NCBI GenBank assembly: GCA_001953115.1
Contig: LSSL01003042.1
Coordinates: 1 to 21,989, forward strand
Origin: Smittium mucronatum
Taxonomy: Eukaryota; Kickxellomycota; Harpellomycetes; Harpellales; Legeriomycetaceae
Reading direction: 5' to 3'
DNA: 21,989 nt
Below are positions 1 through 11,560 of this stretch, piece by piece; position 1 is the first letter of the stretch, and each line of letters opens with the position of its first letter. The notes under the pieces were generated by a model. It saw nothing but the letters and a program-made list of their open reading frames with translations, was not told the origin of the DNA and did no database searches. A program made the translations under genes and the position numbers.

Positions 1-25
1 TCTTTAATAGGGATATTATAAAAAT

Positions 26-1542
26 CTAAGCCATACATTCAGCAGTAGAGTTGGAGGGGATTTTAGAATTTAAAAAATTTATGAATTTGTTGTAATCACA
101 AGAATTGAAATCACACCAAGGCTGATCAGATCCATCAATACCAACTACTTTCAAAACCCTGTTATTTAGAATTATTCTTACACTGAGATTGTTAGAATTG
201 CTGTTTGATTTCCATACTTCCAAAAACATGTTGCTGGAGAATGGTACAATTAGTGAATCATGTCTATCTGCAAGTAGAGAGTTTACCAATAGCGCTAATG
301 TAATATCATGAACCGAATACAATAGGAATTTTTGGGATTCCTTTTGACCACATTTTTTCTTTTTTAAATTATTCCGGACTAAAAATTCCAAGTCCTTTTT
401 AATATCAGATAAAAACAGACCAGCAGTTATCAAATCATATTTTTGGGAATACTTGCTAAGCCTCTTTTGGAATAAAGGTTCCCAGTTTGTTCCAACAAAC
501 ATTGAATTGTATACATCTTTTCCAGCACACTCTCCATCAGAGTTACATGGTGCAGGTAAGTTGTGGCATATTCTGGTACTTAGAGTATCGAAATAATACG
601 ATCTTGTTTGGGTGAAATCGACCGAACTGGAAGTGTTCCCATCAATCATTGAATTCAATAGAGTGATTGCAGTTTTATTGAGACTAAGGTATTCTTGGAA
701 ATCAGGAGAGTTAACTATATCGTTCGTGAGATTGGCAACCCTTGGGCATAGCAAACTATTTGCGTACATATTCTCGCTATTAAATGGATAATGGAAAGAA
801 TGGAAGGTAACGTTAGAATCAGGCCCGCCAACCGGATATAAACCGGAAATTATGTAATTAGCTGTCTGAATCGTCCTCCTATTAATTTTTCAAATAATAA
901 ATAACGATAACATATAATTGTAAATAAGACATGTAAAAACTTGGATAATGTCTTAATATTTTCTTATAAAGATAATACTTACGTAGATGTACTGGATCTA
1001 ATTCTAATCTGATCAGTGTTTTTTAGATCGCTTGATAGGAACCCTAGTTTATCTACATAAATTGCCCGAATATCTCTTCCCAGATTTATTGAGTCCTGTG
1101 CTCCTTTTTCAGTCATATCACCGGGGTTACATTGTTTCTGACTAGGAATGGTAACTAAGGTTCCGTTGCTGGCATCGCTAAAGCTATCAAGAACTTCAGT
1201 TGTTGTCATTGGTCGCAGCAACGAAGATAATTTAGACTTGTCACAGAAGTTCCAAATATCCCCATCATTCTTATTGTAATATACTGGGGATCTATCTCCA
1301 TGCCTTAAAAATGACTGCACTGAAACCAGAGTACTATCTTCAAGTGGTTCGTATGTAGATACATTGGGAGGATCAGCCAAACAATAGTTATATTCTGTCA
1401 AATGATTTTTTACGAAGTCAGACTCCTCTACATAACTCTCAGCAAAAGTTAAATTGATTGCTGGATTGTTCTCAATGGTAGAAGAAACACCAATGTTAAG
1501 ATTCAAAGCTGATATAAAAATAAATTTATAACTCAATTTCAT
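26..1542 (-). CDS. Secreted histidine acid phosphatase, two exons (1542..983 and 878..26)
   Basis: Seen: joining the two exons gives 1413 nt, 470 residues plus a TAG stop. Residues 1 to about 21 (MKLSYKFIFISAL...GVSS) look like a signal peptide. The catalytic motif RHGDRSP is at 80..86 with His81 as the expected nucleophile. The second phosphate-binding motif RSSTSTRT is at 182..189, followed by SGLYP. The proton-donor HD pair lies in SVHDIT at 377..378. There are nine N-glycosylation sequons (N30, 60, 126, 209, 236, 254, 268, 417, 463) and eleven cysteines, with Cys442, 447 and 468 near the C-terminus. No C-terminal membrane anchor or HDEL is seen. Known of the family: these enzymes hydrolyse phosphomonoesters through a phosphohistidine; the length fits acid phosphatase and 2-phosphoxylose phosphatase-like members. 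Inferred: a secreted or secretory-pathway, disulfide-bonded glycoprotein. The start is ATG at 1542..1540; upstream in-frame TTG at 1551 is rejected. The substrate cannot be told from sequence. All key residues are intact, so it is probably functional. Confidence 0.93.
879..982 (-). other. Spliceosomal intron of the acid phosphatase gene (104 nt, phase 2)
   Basis: On the minus strand the donor reads TCTAC|GTAAGTATT and the acceptor ATTAATAG|GAGGACG. Removing 982..879 rejoins the frame as S-T-R-T-I-Q-T-A-N-Y. This restores the family motif R-S-S-x-x-x-R-T, which neither exon holds alone. Without splicing, a TAA stop follows at once. No convincing polypyrimidine tract or branch point is visible; the intron is about 80 percent A+T. 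Confidence 0.93.
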
Positions 1543-1633
1543 TGCGTTCAAGAATATTTAAAACAATTAATTTTATAAAATTGGTAGTATTTTGGATAAA
1601 ATAAGGATATTCAATGTGTAAAGTATATGAAAA

Positions 1634-1640
1634 CTTTATA
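1634..1640 (-). promoter_or_regulatory. Possible TATA element of the acid phosphatase gene
   Basis: The minus strand reads TATAAAG about 92 nt upstream of the ATG, a plausible distance for a core promoter. A second TTTTATAAAA at 1571..1580 lies only about 30 nt from the ATG, which would leave almost no 5' leader. In DNA this AT-rich such strings arise often by chance, so the call is weak. Confidence 0.2.
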
Positions 1641-1807
1641 GAAAATATGTAGGTTTTTATAATTAAGGATATTTTTGGATGATGGGGGAGTTAAGTAGTT
1701 TCGTCTCTCCGCTCTATTTTGACAGAATAGTATGAGTTAGGAAAAATAAGAGATACTTTAAATGATATTCTTTCATTATCTAAATCCAATATCAAAGAGC
1801 TGAGAGT

Positions 1808-1835
1808 GGTTATCCTATTATAACCGCCTTTTTTT
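1808..1835 (+). other. Small hairpin followed by a T run
   Basis: GGTTAT (1808..1813) and ATAACC (1820..1825) form a 6-bp perfect stem with a 6-nt loop, followed by CGCC and seven T. It has the look of an intrinsic terminator, but in a eukaryote that has no established meaning; a T run can end Pol III transcription, yet no Pol III gene is seen just upstream. Likely chance. Confidence 0.15.
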
Positions 1836-2595
1836 AATACGTAATTTTATTCATTATAACACTCGTCTTTTTTTTAAAGAGTCATAACACAACTTATAAA
1901 AACTTCTAATGTATCGATCAAAAATTAAACATTTGAAATATTCGCATCATTTTATAATAAATGACATAACCGATCAAGTGAACGACTCTTATTATTGGGG
2001 GGCGAAGTATTTTTTATGATAATGTTTCAGGATCAGAACTGGTATTTCAACATGAAAAAGGATTATGCGACTCATTCTGTCAATATTTGTTAGATGTGTT
2101 TTTTTTAGGTTTAGTCATAGCAAAAATTACTTTTTAGTGTCTTTTCCATAACTAAAAAATCAATAAATGTTGGATTTGCTATTTAAAACATAAGCCATTT
2201 ACGTATAAAAGAATAATGGCCTAATTTTGAACCGAATCTTTACACATAACTGTGATTACTGAATAACCAATTAATTTCAAAAACAGATCTATTGATTTAT
2301 ATCTTTTCTTGATTGCCAATTAGGATAGACTTTAATGATTCAGCTTTGGATTCCAAAATATGACCAAACATTAAAACAATCCAGTATTTCTAAACTAGTA
2401 AGTTGAAGAAAAAAAAGGCTTATATAGTGGTCTGAACTCTAAACATCTTTCCAAATATATCAATGGCTGATTCATGCAGATTATTTCTATTTATTTAGTT
2501 CACCTTAAATTTTGCAATGAGTCACCCATTCAAATATGGATTTTACTGTTACACCACAATAATTATGTGAATTGGTATATAGCCAATTATTTTCA

Positions 2596-2611
2596 TTTTT
2601 TTTTTTTTTTT
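2596..2611. repeat. T16 homopolymer tract
   Basis: Sixteen consecutive T on the plus strand (A16 on the minus strand). It is one of the two longest homopolymers seen in the window, with the A15 at 10992..11006. It could be a nucleosome-excluding tract or the tail of an old retroposed copy, but no retroposed body is recognisable beside it. Confidence 0.9.
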
Positions 2612-5600
2612 CAAAGGTAGCCAACAAAATCTTTTTAGTTTGAAAACGGTTGGTTATTTTCATCTCCGCAATTTGAATCGTCCTATCCGAAATTGAAAAA
2701 ATCAGCCCAAAATCGCTTACTCATCTCTAAACCTTATTTCCAACTGCATTTTTCAACTACAAAAATTATGTATCTCAAAAATCTCATCAATTTTTTATTT
2801 CACGATTTTTTAATTGTTTAATATGTTCCTATTTGGGAAATATGTCAATCAATTAAAATTAAAACCAAATTGTAACCGAAATAACATATTTTGGAGACCA
2901 AAATAAAGCATTGGTTAGTTATTAAAAATTATCTTACAATTTTTCTTAATTAGAACATTTTTATCATATAAGAACTTGATGGTATTTCTATTCATATAAA
3001 CTCATCACTGCAAAAATTTTAATATTCATTTCATATAATTACCTATTCGTATAAACAATAACAAAAACTTAGATCTTCATAGGATAAAGTATGAGTTTAT
3101 TGGAATATCAATTCCTGGATATTTTTACAAGGTAGATAATAGAAGATGTCTATGAATAAATCTATTAATTAGTAGTTTAACGTCTTATTAAATAGCTTCG
3201 GGGTATATTTTGAAACATTTCCCCTTGACCTTTCATATCTTAAAATTTAATTGGGCGTATATTTAGTTACTGAGGGTTCAATGAACTTATCACTATAACA
3301 TCATATGGCCATATTCTTTCGAGTGTTGCTATTCCCGACTACAATTCATAGTGGAGTATTTTTTGAGGGGTTTTTTTATAAAACTTCATCTTAATATCTA
3401 TTTATGGTTTTAAAATAAAATGATAAATATAATAGATTTATTTTCCTGTGGCCATCAAGATATTTCTGTACATTCGGATTAAAAATCAAAATTGTACCAG
3501 AAGTAAACGAATGAGGGATGTGGGAATATTATTAGTTCGAGATATTTGCCTAATAGTTTTATTGATATTTAAGTTGTAAAAACCATCTGATATCAAAATC
3601 CAATTAACAACCTAAAAATTCTTTTTCCAAACATGCCCAAATTTTCCGGAATAAATTTTCGTGGTCTGTATAAAATTAAATAAACTAATGCTCACCAATA
3701 TTGAAATATAAACAATCCTGTAACTTTTTATACTATTTACAGAGTGGAATGAATTATAATGTTCTCTAGTATCGATGGAGCTTCTTGTCTTTCTTCTAAA
3801 AATATTAATGTTATTTTGGTTGCATTTTGAAATTGAATATAGAATATTTGAATATTTTTTAAAAGGAATAGTAAAGCATATTTTCAGGGAAATTGTCTAA
3901 TAAAAGGCCTTCAAATGTAATTTTTGAGAAAGCTGTTTATTTTTAAAACGAAAATAGTTGTAGTAAATAAAATCAGTATTTTGTAATAAATCTCTGTTAA
4001 AAAAATATAACAAATAAATAAATAAAATTTGGAGTAAAGTTAATGATTTTGGGACGATTTTATCGACTCGATGATATCACTCCAATTGTAGATTTTTTTG
4101 GATATTTTAATTTTATTTTAAAATGAAACAACTAAAAGCAGAAATATAAAAACTTGGAAAAGAAAAAGGTAGATAGAGAAGACTATACCCTAAAAAATCA
4201 GCTTTCTATTCCTTAATGCAGGATGCATAATATGGGAAAGTATAAAATCTAGCATTCAAACTCCCACATCTTTGAAATAGCTTATAGACTGCCGGATGGT
4301 TGGGGCTACATACATTCATGAATTAAGAACATTTAATTCCTAATTATGGACAAAAAATCATAATACATATTTGGGGGATTCTTAATGAGGAGGAAATTTT
4401 GTACCTAAGCATTAATACTGAGAAAATTTCTGATTAAATTTATCCAATGAATCCGTTAAATCATATTTAGACTTTCATATATAAAAAAAGCAATAAGATA
4501 TTTTCATTTTTATAATCTCAGAATAAGAAATTAATGATGTTTAAAGACTTTCTTTTTTTGAAAGTGATCTATAATTTTGAAACAAAAAAAAAAAAGCAAT
4601 AGATAGAAACACATTTTCTCGTTTGATTTAAATTGTACATATACTGCTCAAAACTGATGAAATTTTTTAATTGAATCACTGGGCTTTAAATTCTTAAACT
4701 TTTATCATACATACATTCAAATTCAAATAGTATAAATATTTGAAATATTTGTATTGTTAGAGGTGTAAGTTTATTATTATTTATAATATTTAACGACCAA
4801 TCTAAAATGGAAAATTCTAAAATATACGCTAATTTCATAAGTGGATGAGAGTATAAAGCTTAAAATTGACCAATATTTTTTAAAAAAAGATTTTAAATAA
4901 TTAAAATTTGAAGTTTGTAGAAAACGATTTAGAATCAATATCTGAAATATAACCTCCAAATAATATTCAAATTTCTAATATAAATTGTCTAAAACTTATT
5001 TTAAAAATACAATTACTGACAAAAAAACACGGGAAGTAACTGAGTTATTTTATTCATTAATTTCACCGGCAAAAAATTTAAAATTTTATTTATATGTAAT
5101 TGCATAGAAAGGTTAAAAAAATTTACCCAACAGTTTTTTGTAGATTTACCGCTAACAGGGAGGTATTTCATGAATTCTAGACCATGATATCAATAAAATG
5201 GCTATGTTAACCGAGGAAAATACCATAAAAATTATCCTGTAGTAAAGTAAAACAAGGTAAATTATATTAAATAAATATTAAAATTAATCCAGTATTTAAA
5301 GATGATCTCAGTGGTTTCTAAGAAATTCTACCATTGATCTATGTTTAGATTTTGAAGACGGTCAATATCAAATACTCATCTGCACTATTTTGGGAAAAGC
5401 CGAAACTAATATATCCTTTATCCATCTTTAGAAAATATGATATTATTATACTTTGGGTCAGACTCGCTGGTAAAAATAGTACTTATAGAGCAAGACATCA
5501 AAAAAAATTTGATTTTATGAAAAGATAAACAATTCTCAAACCTATAAATTTTCAACTTGCCTTTAAATCTTCGAGCTTAATACCTGTCATGCTTGATTAA

Positions 5601-5691
5601 AATTTAACTCGTTTCAACTAGGTTTAAATATGATTAGTTGACATAGTCGACCGTCTTATATTAAAAAAAATGACAATATCTTCAACAGTAG

Positions 5692-5910
5692 AAAATTCTA
5701 AAACTATTCTGGTCCCTCAAGTCGCTTCTAAATAACGCAAAAATGAAAGTTTGCTTAATTTTGCCCGTTATTGTCAAAAAAAACTCTTATTGGCGAATTT
5801 CCGTGCAAGATTTTTCATCGTTTAATAGAGAGTTACATTTTTCAAATACGAGGACTCGAGTTTTTCCAAAGAAAAACTTTATTTTAACAGAATGTACCGA
5901 AGGACCCTAG
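5692..5910 (+). other. Stop-free frame with ATG, protein-like composition, unidentified
   Basis: The frame is open for 72 codons from 5692 to the TAG at 5908..5910. An ATG at 5743 would give 55 residues beginning MKVCLILPVIVKKNSYWRIS. The composition (W, R, D, E, T present and no long K, N or I runs) is more protein-like than most frames here, and local G+C is about 33 percent. I recognise no family. At this G+C an open frame of this length is expected by chance several times per window, so it may be meaningless. Confidence 0.15.
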
Positions 5911-6993
5911 CAATGTATATAAACAATCAAGAACGCGAACAGGATATATTGTGAGATTCCCTGGCGGAAATTTTTAATAAACTTTCTTGATTTTCACACA
6001 AGACTTGATTATCAAACAAAAGAAAAATTATGTTATCTTCTTCCAATGTATTATACATATTTGGACTTGTAATAACCCCTCTGATCTTAAAATTATCTTA
6101 TAAATCATAAATTTTATACAAGGATCAATAATCAAAATCTACAATTATCTTCTGAATCATTATTTTTTCTTTTTCACCAGCACTCTGTGGCCAATTTAAA
6201 ATTTTAATAACATTTTTATCCTTATTGATTAATTAAATTCCGGTCTACAAAATGAAAATTTGGATAGGTAAAGCTTCTTTTCCTTTCTTCCTTAATACAT
6301 ACCTTGCTCACGCTGATAATTCTGATTAAACTTTTTAATTCATTTGGTATATTGAGTAGAGATCATTTTTTCAATTTATATTGCAGCTATCTGTCAAAAA
6401 CTGATTATATATATGAAGATTTTTCTGTTTCAAATATCTGGCTGGAGCTCCAACATTGTTGCTTCTTTTCATCAACAGTCTTCCTTATCGATATAAATGA
6501 CAGGAGGCCACTTATTAAGATCTAGTTAACTAATTAATAAACTTTTGAAAGTTATTTGTATAAAAATATTGATTTTTTTTTTCAATAGACTAACATTATT
6601 TTGCTATCTTTTTTTGTAATCTTCAAGATTTTAACAATACTTATACACCTTCTTTAATTTTTGTTGATATTTTTAAAGGTAAATTTTATTCAAAATATAA
6701 TTAAAAATGGTATCTGTATTCTGAGACTAATAAAGGTAGGATTTCGTGCTTTAGGTACTGATAAATGGAAAAAATCTCATGAAGCTTACTGAAATTGGAT
6801 AATATTTCCTTCAAAATGCAGTTAAAAGCTTAATGCATATCTTTTTTAATGAATATTTTCACTTTAGAATAAGTTAGAGTCTACTTAAGAATTAATAATA
6901 AGTCTATTTTTGACCATTTTTAAGAAAATTGAAAAACATTTTATTTATTCAGATTTTTCATAATTAACCAACCGAAAAGAAATAGGAAGTTTC

Positions 6994-7024
6994 ATTCAGC
7001 TGAATTTTTTTATCATGATAAAAA
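6994..7024. repeat. Two adjoining perfect palindromes
   Basis: ATTCAGCTGAAT (6994..7005, 12 nt) is followed directly by TTTTTATCATGATAAAAA (7007..7024, 18 nt). Both are perfect. They sit within the zone where G+C falls. They could be protein-binding dyads or cruciform-prone sites; the second is mostly A and T, which lowers its significance. Confidence 0.6.
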
Positions 7025-9210
7025 TTTCTGAAAAAAATTAAATTAGAATCAAACGATGAATAATGTTTTTTAGATATTTTTCACAGTGTATACATTTTTT
7101 TATATTATTGATTTTTTAGGCTGTTCACCTGTTTTTCAAAAAATGATTTTGCATAGCATGAAATTATTTGTTATTTGTGTTAGCTGTGAAAGTGAATTAC
7201 ATATGGGGTAATATACACAGTAACGTATCTTCATTAAATTATTTTGCACTTTTTATTTTTTATAACAGCACAGTATTTATAAAGTTCATTCTTTTTTTAA
7301 CAAAATCTAATCTTACATTAATAAAAACTGTAATTGAATATTTTTATGGAAAAAAAAAAGAAATCTATAATAAAATTTTGTATTTTTTTCAATTTGAACA
7401 TTCCGTTGTGTATTATGTGAGAATACTAAAAATTTTAATTTAATAATTGGAGATTATGTAAAAAAAATTTAACTTCAATTTTTAAAGCTTATTACTATAT
7501 CAAAAGACTGATATAGACATAAAATAATTTTTTTAAAAAAAAGTATTTAAAACACTTTTACTTTAATTATATTATTATTTTAAGCAGTATGTTTTTCGGA
7601 GATTTTTCCCATTTTATTAGCAGTCATGGATGTAAATTCTTGACAGTATTTTAGTTCTTCCATAAAATTTCGCTCAAATATTGAAATTCAGATACCAGAA
7701 AGTAGTTTTTCAAAGATTTCATAAATTAAAATTTTTTTGATTCATTTTCCAAAAATCATGATTTTAATAATATTACAAATTTTTATACTTTTTATTTAGA
7801 TTATATTTCTTCAATTAGTTTTATATTTTTTTTGGTCAATTTTTTTAAAAATGGCTTAATCTGGAGATTTTAGCATTTTTTTGATAAATAAAAATACAAT
7901 TAAAGCTTTTCTATCTGTAAAAAAAGAATGAAAAATGATATAATCAATAAAATGAGCTCTTTAAGTTATGGCATAGGTTTTCATATTTAATTTAACTTAT
8001 TTATTTATTTGAAATCTTCTCTATCATAGGATATACAATAAAATGCTTCTCATCAGTTTTCAGCCATATTAGCAAAATAAAATTTTTTATCTTAATAAAA
8101 TCATAGTATTATCAAAACTTATTTTAATATTTTTCTATTTCATCTTTTCTCTATATTAAAGCATTATCGATTGTAGAAAATTATATTTATAATTTTTACA
8201 ATAATTTTTCCAGTTTTTACAATAAAGTTAATATTAATATTATATTTTAAGGTGTGATTTTTTTTATCCTTTTTTAATATTACTTTATAAATAATATTAA
8301 AAATTCAGCATTTCAGATTTAAATAATTCCTAAGCGTCATTTTTAGCAATATTTACAATTTTAACCTTTAATCTCAATTTTTTTGTGTATCCAGTTCTGA
8401 AAGAGCTAAGATTTTTAATACCAGTGTTACAAAAATAGCCATTATTTTTCCACCTATAAAAATATTTATTTTTCTCTTAGAGTTTTATTTTTGACTTATG
8501 GTATATGAGAATATGATCTGAAATCTTCTTTAGAATCGAGTTTGATTTATTTTATGAACCAGAATTTTTTTAGGAATAATAATTTTCTACAATTTGTAAA
8601 TTATAATTCTATCATGTGTAATATTAGTTTATCAGTAAAACAAGTTGATGAAATTAAATATTTTAAAGAATAGATGGAATAAATATAAAACGCATATTAA
8701 TTTTATATTAAGTTGAAACTATTTTAAATTTAATAGTAACACTTTATGCAAAAATTTATTGAAAATATTTTTTGTTTCAAATAAAAAGTGACATCCAAGA
8801 AAATATTCCTGTTTATAAAATTATTGAAATATAAGTAGTTTTCACCTTTATGCGTCGTTTTTAATTTAAAAAATTGATTTTATAAACGGGAATTAACAAA
8901 ATTTTAAATAACTTATTTTTAAAAATATTTCACTTCTCCTTAATCACAATTTAAATATCAAAACTATTTTTTATAAACTATAATAATTTTTATTCTTATA
9001 TTGGCGTGATATTTTTTTGATTTTTTCAATATAAACGTGATAGTGATGCAATTTTTTGGAAATATTCTAGTATAATATTAGTAAATTGATATAAAGTGAA
9101 ATATTTAAATCATTAAATAATTTTTTCATGATATCATTGCTCCATTACAAGCACTTAATTTATACTATAAAAATCAACATTTATATTATAGTGTTATAAA
9201 TATTATTGTG

Positions 9211-9300
9211 TGAGCGCCATCTTATTAACAAAATAATAATATTATTATTATTAGAGTTCTAATACCATCTAGCAAAAAAAAACTACCTTGCTCGCGCCAA
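9211..9300. promoter_or_regulatory. Paired GCGCCA sites around an AT palindrome
   Basis: GCGCCA occurs at 9214..9219 (within GAGCGCCATCTT) and at 9294..9299 (within CTCGCGCCAAAT), 80 bases apart. Between them is a perfect 18-nt palindrome of ATT/AAT units at 9232..9249. GC-only hexamers are rare in this DNA. The second, read on the minus strand, is TTTGGCGCGAG, which resembles an E2F-type site; the first read likewise is AAGATGGCGCTC, resembling a YY1-type site. No gene is near, so a regulatory role is only a guess. Confidence 0.2.
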
Positions 9301-9755
9301 ATAAAAATACTGGATTAAGACTGTGAATACTTTCTATTATCTATCCGATATTTGAACTATATGTTTTTATTAATTTAATCTATATTATTATATATAAATA
9401 GGCTTTTTTCATTCCTTAATACTGATATTTAAAATAAATTAAGGACATATATTTCTTAATTTATTTTTTGAAATTTGATTTTTTAAGTGGCTATTTTTTT
9501 AAAAAATTGCTTTTATATCTATAAAATATTAAGATCTTATTAAATAAAATTTATATTCATAACTATATCCAAATTTTCTTTTTCTGTTTTCATTCACTTG
9601 CTAAAATTTTAAACGAGTTTATATTGGGTGATAATAGCGGAATCAATAATTTTACCCAATTATTGTAAGTTTCACATTAACAAAGTATTAAAATCACCAA
9701 AAAAATATCACGTACACGTAGCCTTAAAATCTAAATAGAATATTTATGTGATTTA

Positions 9756-9771
9756 TAAATAAATAAATAAA
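9756..9771. repeat. Short (TAAA)n microsatellite
   Basis: About four copies of TAAA. Similar short AAAT runs occur near 4012..4026 and 16899..16914. They are ordinary simple repeats in such AT-rich DNA. Confidence 0.7.
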
Positions 9772-10991
9772 CAATTTTTAATCTTAATATTATACTTTTG
9801 TTTAGCACCAATTTATTATTAAAATATATTTTAAAAAAAAATTCATTCGATTTATCTTCAAATCATCAAATATCTATAATTAATGCCTTATTTTTTTAAA
9901 ATACTATTCTTTGATGCCACTAAAGGGGTATTGATTTACTATTAAGTAAAATAAACTCAAAGTTATTTTCGATACTAGAAAATATTAATTTTAAATAAAA
10001 AAAAAGTAAAATGTCCAAGAAAAAAATGATTGCAAAAATTTGTATATCCATTCAATAATAATAAAAATTTTCGCATATTTTCCATGTAAAACTAAAAAAT
10101 AACAATTATTTTTTATTCGAAAAATTTAAAAATCTGAGCTTTAATATGTTTATCTGCGAAAAATAAAAATTTATGCAGAAATTAATTGCTTTTTTAATTA
10201 TTTATTAAAATAAATTATTTTTACAAGCCGAAAAAATGAAAATTGTTTTTATTTATAATTTTTAATGCCCAAAATTTATAAAATTTGGGATTTAAAAACC
10301 CTCTTCATTTTAAATTGGATTTATTTTTTTAAATTATTTTAATTTCTTAATTATGAAAAAAATGTATTATTTCGTGCTTTAACTTCAGATAAATGGTTTG
10401 GTGTTTATTAGATTTGTAAAAAAAATGAATATAATGTAGATTAATATCCATGAATTCACTTTATACATATTTTTATCTGTTAAAATTATTGTTTTGATGA
10501 AATGGGTAATAGTATTTTTTCAAACAGTAAAAGTTATTTTTAAATAAAAGCAATAAAAAATAGTTTATTAAAAAAAAATGAGATGATATGAGCGATAAAT
10601 ATAAATTAAATTATAAAATATAATATAATAATGGTTTTTTTAAAAAAACGGCTATAATTTACATTGGAAGTATTATCTCTTAATGGCTACAGTAATATGT
10701 GCCAAATTTTTCATACTTGAAAAATTTCATTGATTTATTTACCAATACCTATCTAAGTTCGAATTTTTAATCTTGTGCAACTTAAAATATCCTTAATATA
10801 ACATAATAGTTCTCGAAAAAAATTATACACATGATAATTTCATTTTTTTAGGATATTTTTAGTGATTTTAAAATTCCCCTTTGTTTGTTATTAAACCATC
10901 ATAAAAGCGAAAGATCTAAAAGAAAAACACACGTAACCCAATAAATCCAATCATAATAATCGGGATCATTAATTTAATTCTATTATTTGAC

Positions 10992-11006
10992 AAAAAAAAA
11001 AAAAAA
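10992..11006. repeat. A15 homopolymer tract
   Basis: Fifteen consecutive A follow a C at 10991. Nothing upstream resembles a retroposed gene. It is similar to the A12 near 4584..4595 and the T12 near 15590..15601. Confidence 0.85.
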
Positions 11007-11529
11007 TTAATTTATAGATAGATTAATTTAAAAACAGAATTCGTATGTAATATAGTAACCACAATTCATAAAAAATATTTTATATTTCAAATAATTTCTA
11101 AAAATCACACATGAAAAAACAATCTTGTCATTTAATTAAATTATTTATATAAATAAATTGTTAGAAATTTCAAATATCAAATTAAATATTGGATATTTAT
11201 TCAGATCAGAATTTATGTACATTTGAAAAAAGAAATCGAATGTTAAAATTAAGATTCCTCTGCACTCAATTTTTTATGTGAAGATCCTATAAATTTTAAA
11301 TAAAAGAAAAAATATACTTCATAGATAACATAAATTGTCTAAATTTTTTTTATATATATAAATTGTTTTTACTTTTAAAAAAAAGCGCTTTTTGATATTA
11401 AAAATACCTTAAGGCATCAATTTCTCTATTTTTTTAACGTTCTTTTCACTCTTATTAATAATATCAAAATAAAATTACCTAATAATAATAAAAATCCAAT
11501 GCTTCAAAATTACATATAATAATATATAT

Positions 11530-11560
11530 CCAAAACCATAACCAAAACCATAACCATAAC
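11530..11560 (-). repeat. Telomere-like G-strand hexamer repeat, five units
   Basis: Read on the minus strand the 31 bases are a G followed by TTATGG, TTATGG, TTTTGG, TTATGG, TTTTGG. That is five uninterrupted TTWTGG units with GG doublets every six bases. G clusters of this regularity are out of place in DNA under 20 percent G+C. The strand asymmetry (all G on one strand) and the hexamer period resemble telomeric repeats, but TTATGG is not a telomere unit I know. Five GG doublets could form a two-tetrad quadruplex. It may be an interstitial telomere-like relic or a simple minisatellite. Confidence 0.75.

Larger units (their letters stand above)
1543..6530. other. Gene-free tract, moderate G+C (about 30 percent)
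   Basis: Stop codons are dense in all frames and no open frame shows a recognisable domain. Line-by-line counts are mostly 25 to 40 percent G+C, higher than the DNA to the right. It contains T and A tracts, a small hairpin at 1808..1825 and short stop-free frames such as 2639..2821 and 5692..5910. The first few hundred bases are presumably the promoter of the phosphatase gene. I see nothing else I can support. Confidence 0.6.

Noticed and set aside
2639..2821. A 60-codon stop-free plus-strand frame just after the T16 tract.
   Set aside because: No ATG near its start and no motif; its length is unremarkable at this composition.
3491..3545. AGTTCGAGAT resembling a Pol III B-box, with a weak A-box-like string upstream.
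   Set aside because: The spacing (about 43) is too short, the A box lacks the GG, and no stems pair.
4777..4959. A 60-codon open frame on the minus strand.
   Set aside because: It starts at TTG, is composed of hydrophobic and K/N/Y residues without a motif, and fits chance.
6268..6525. An 85-codon stop-free plus-strand frame with higher local G+C (up to 40 percent near 6420..6480).
   Set aside because: The 6304 start is TTG, no domain is visible, and frames of this length are expected by chance at about 30 percent G+C.
7168..7443. A 91-codon open frame on the plus strand.
   Set aside because: It begins at TTG, consists almost entirely of AT-only codons and has no recognisable motif.
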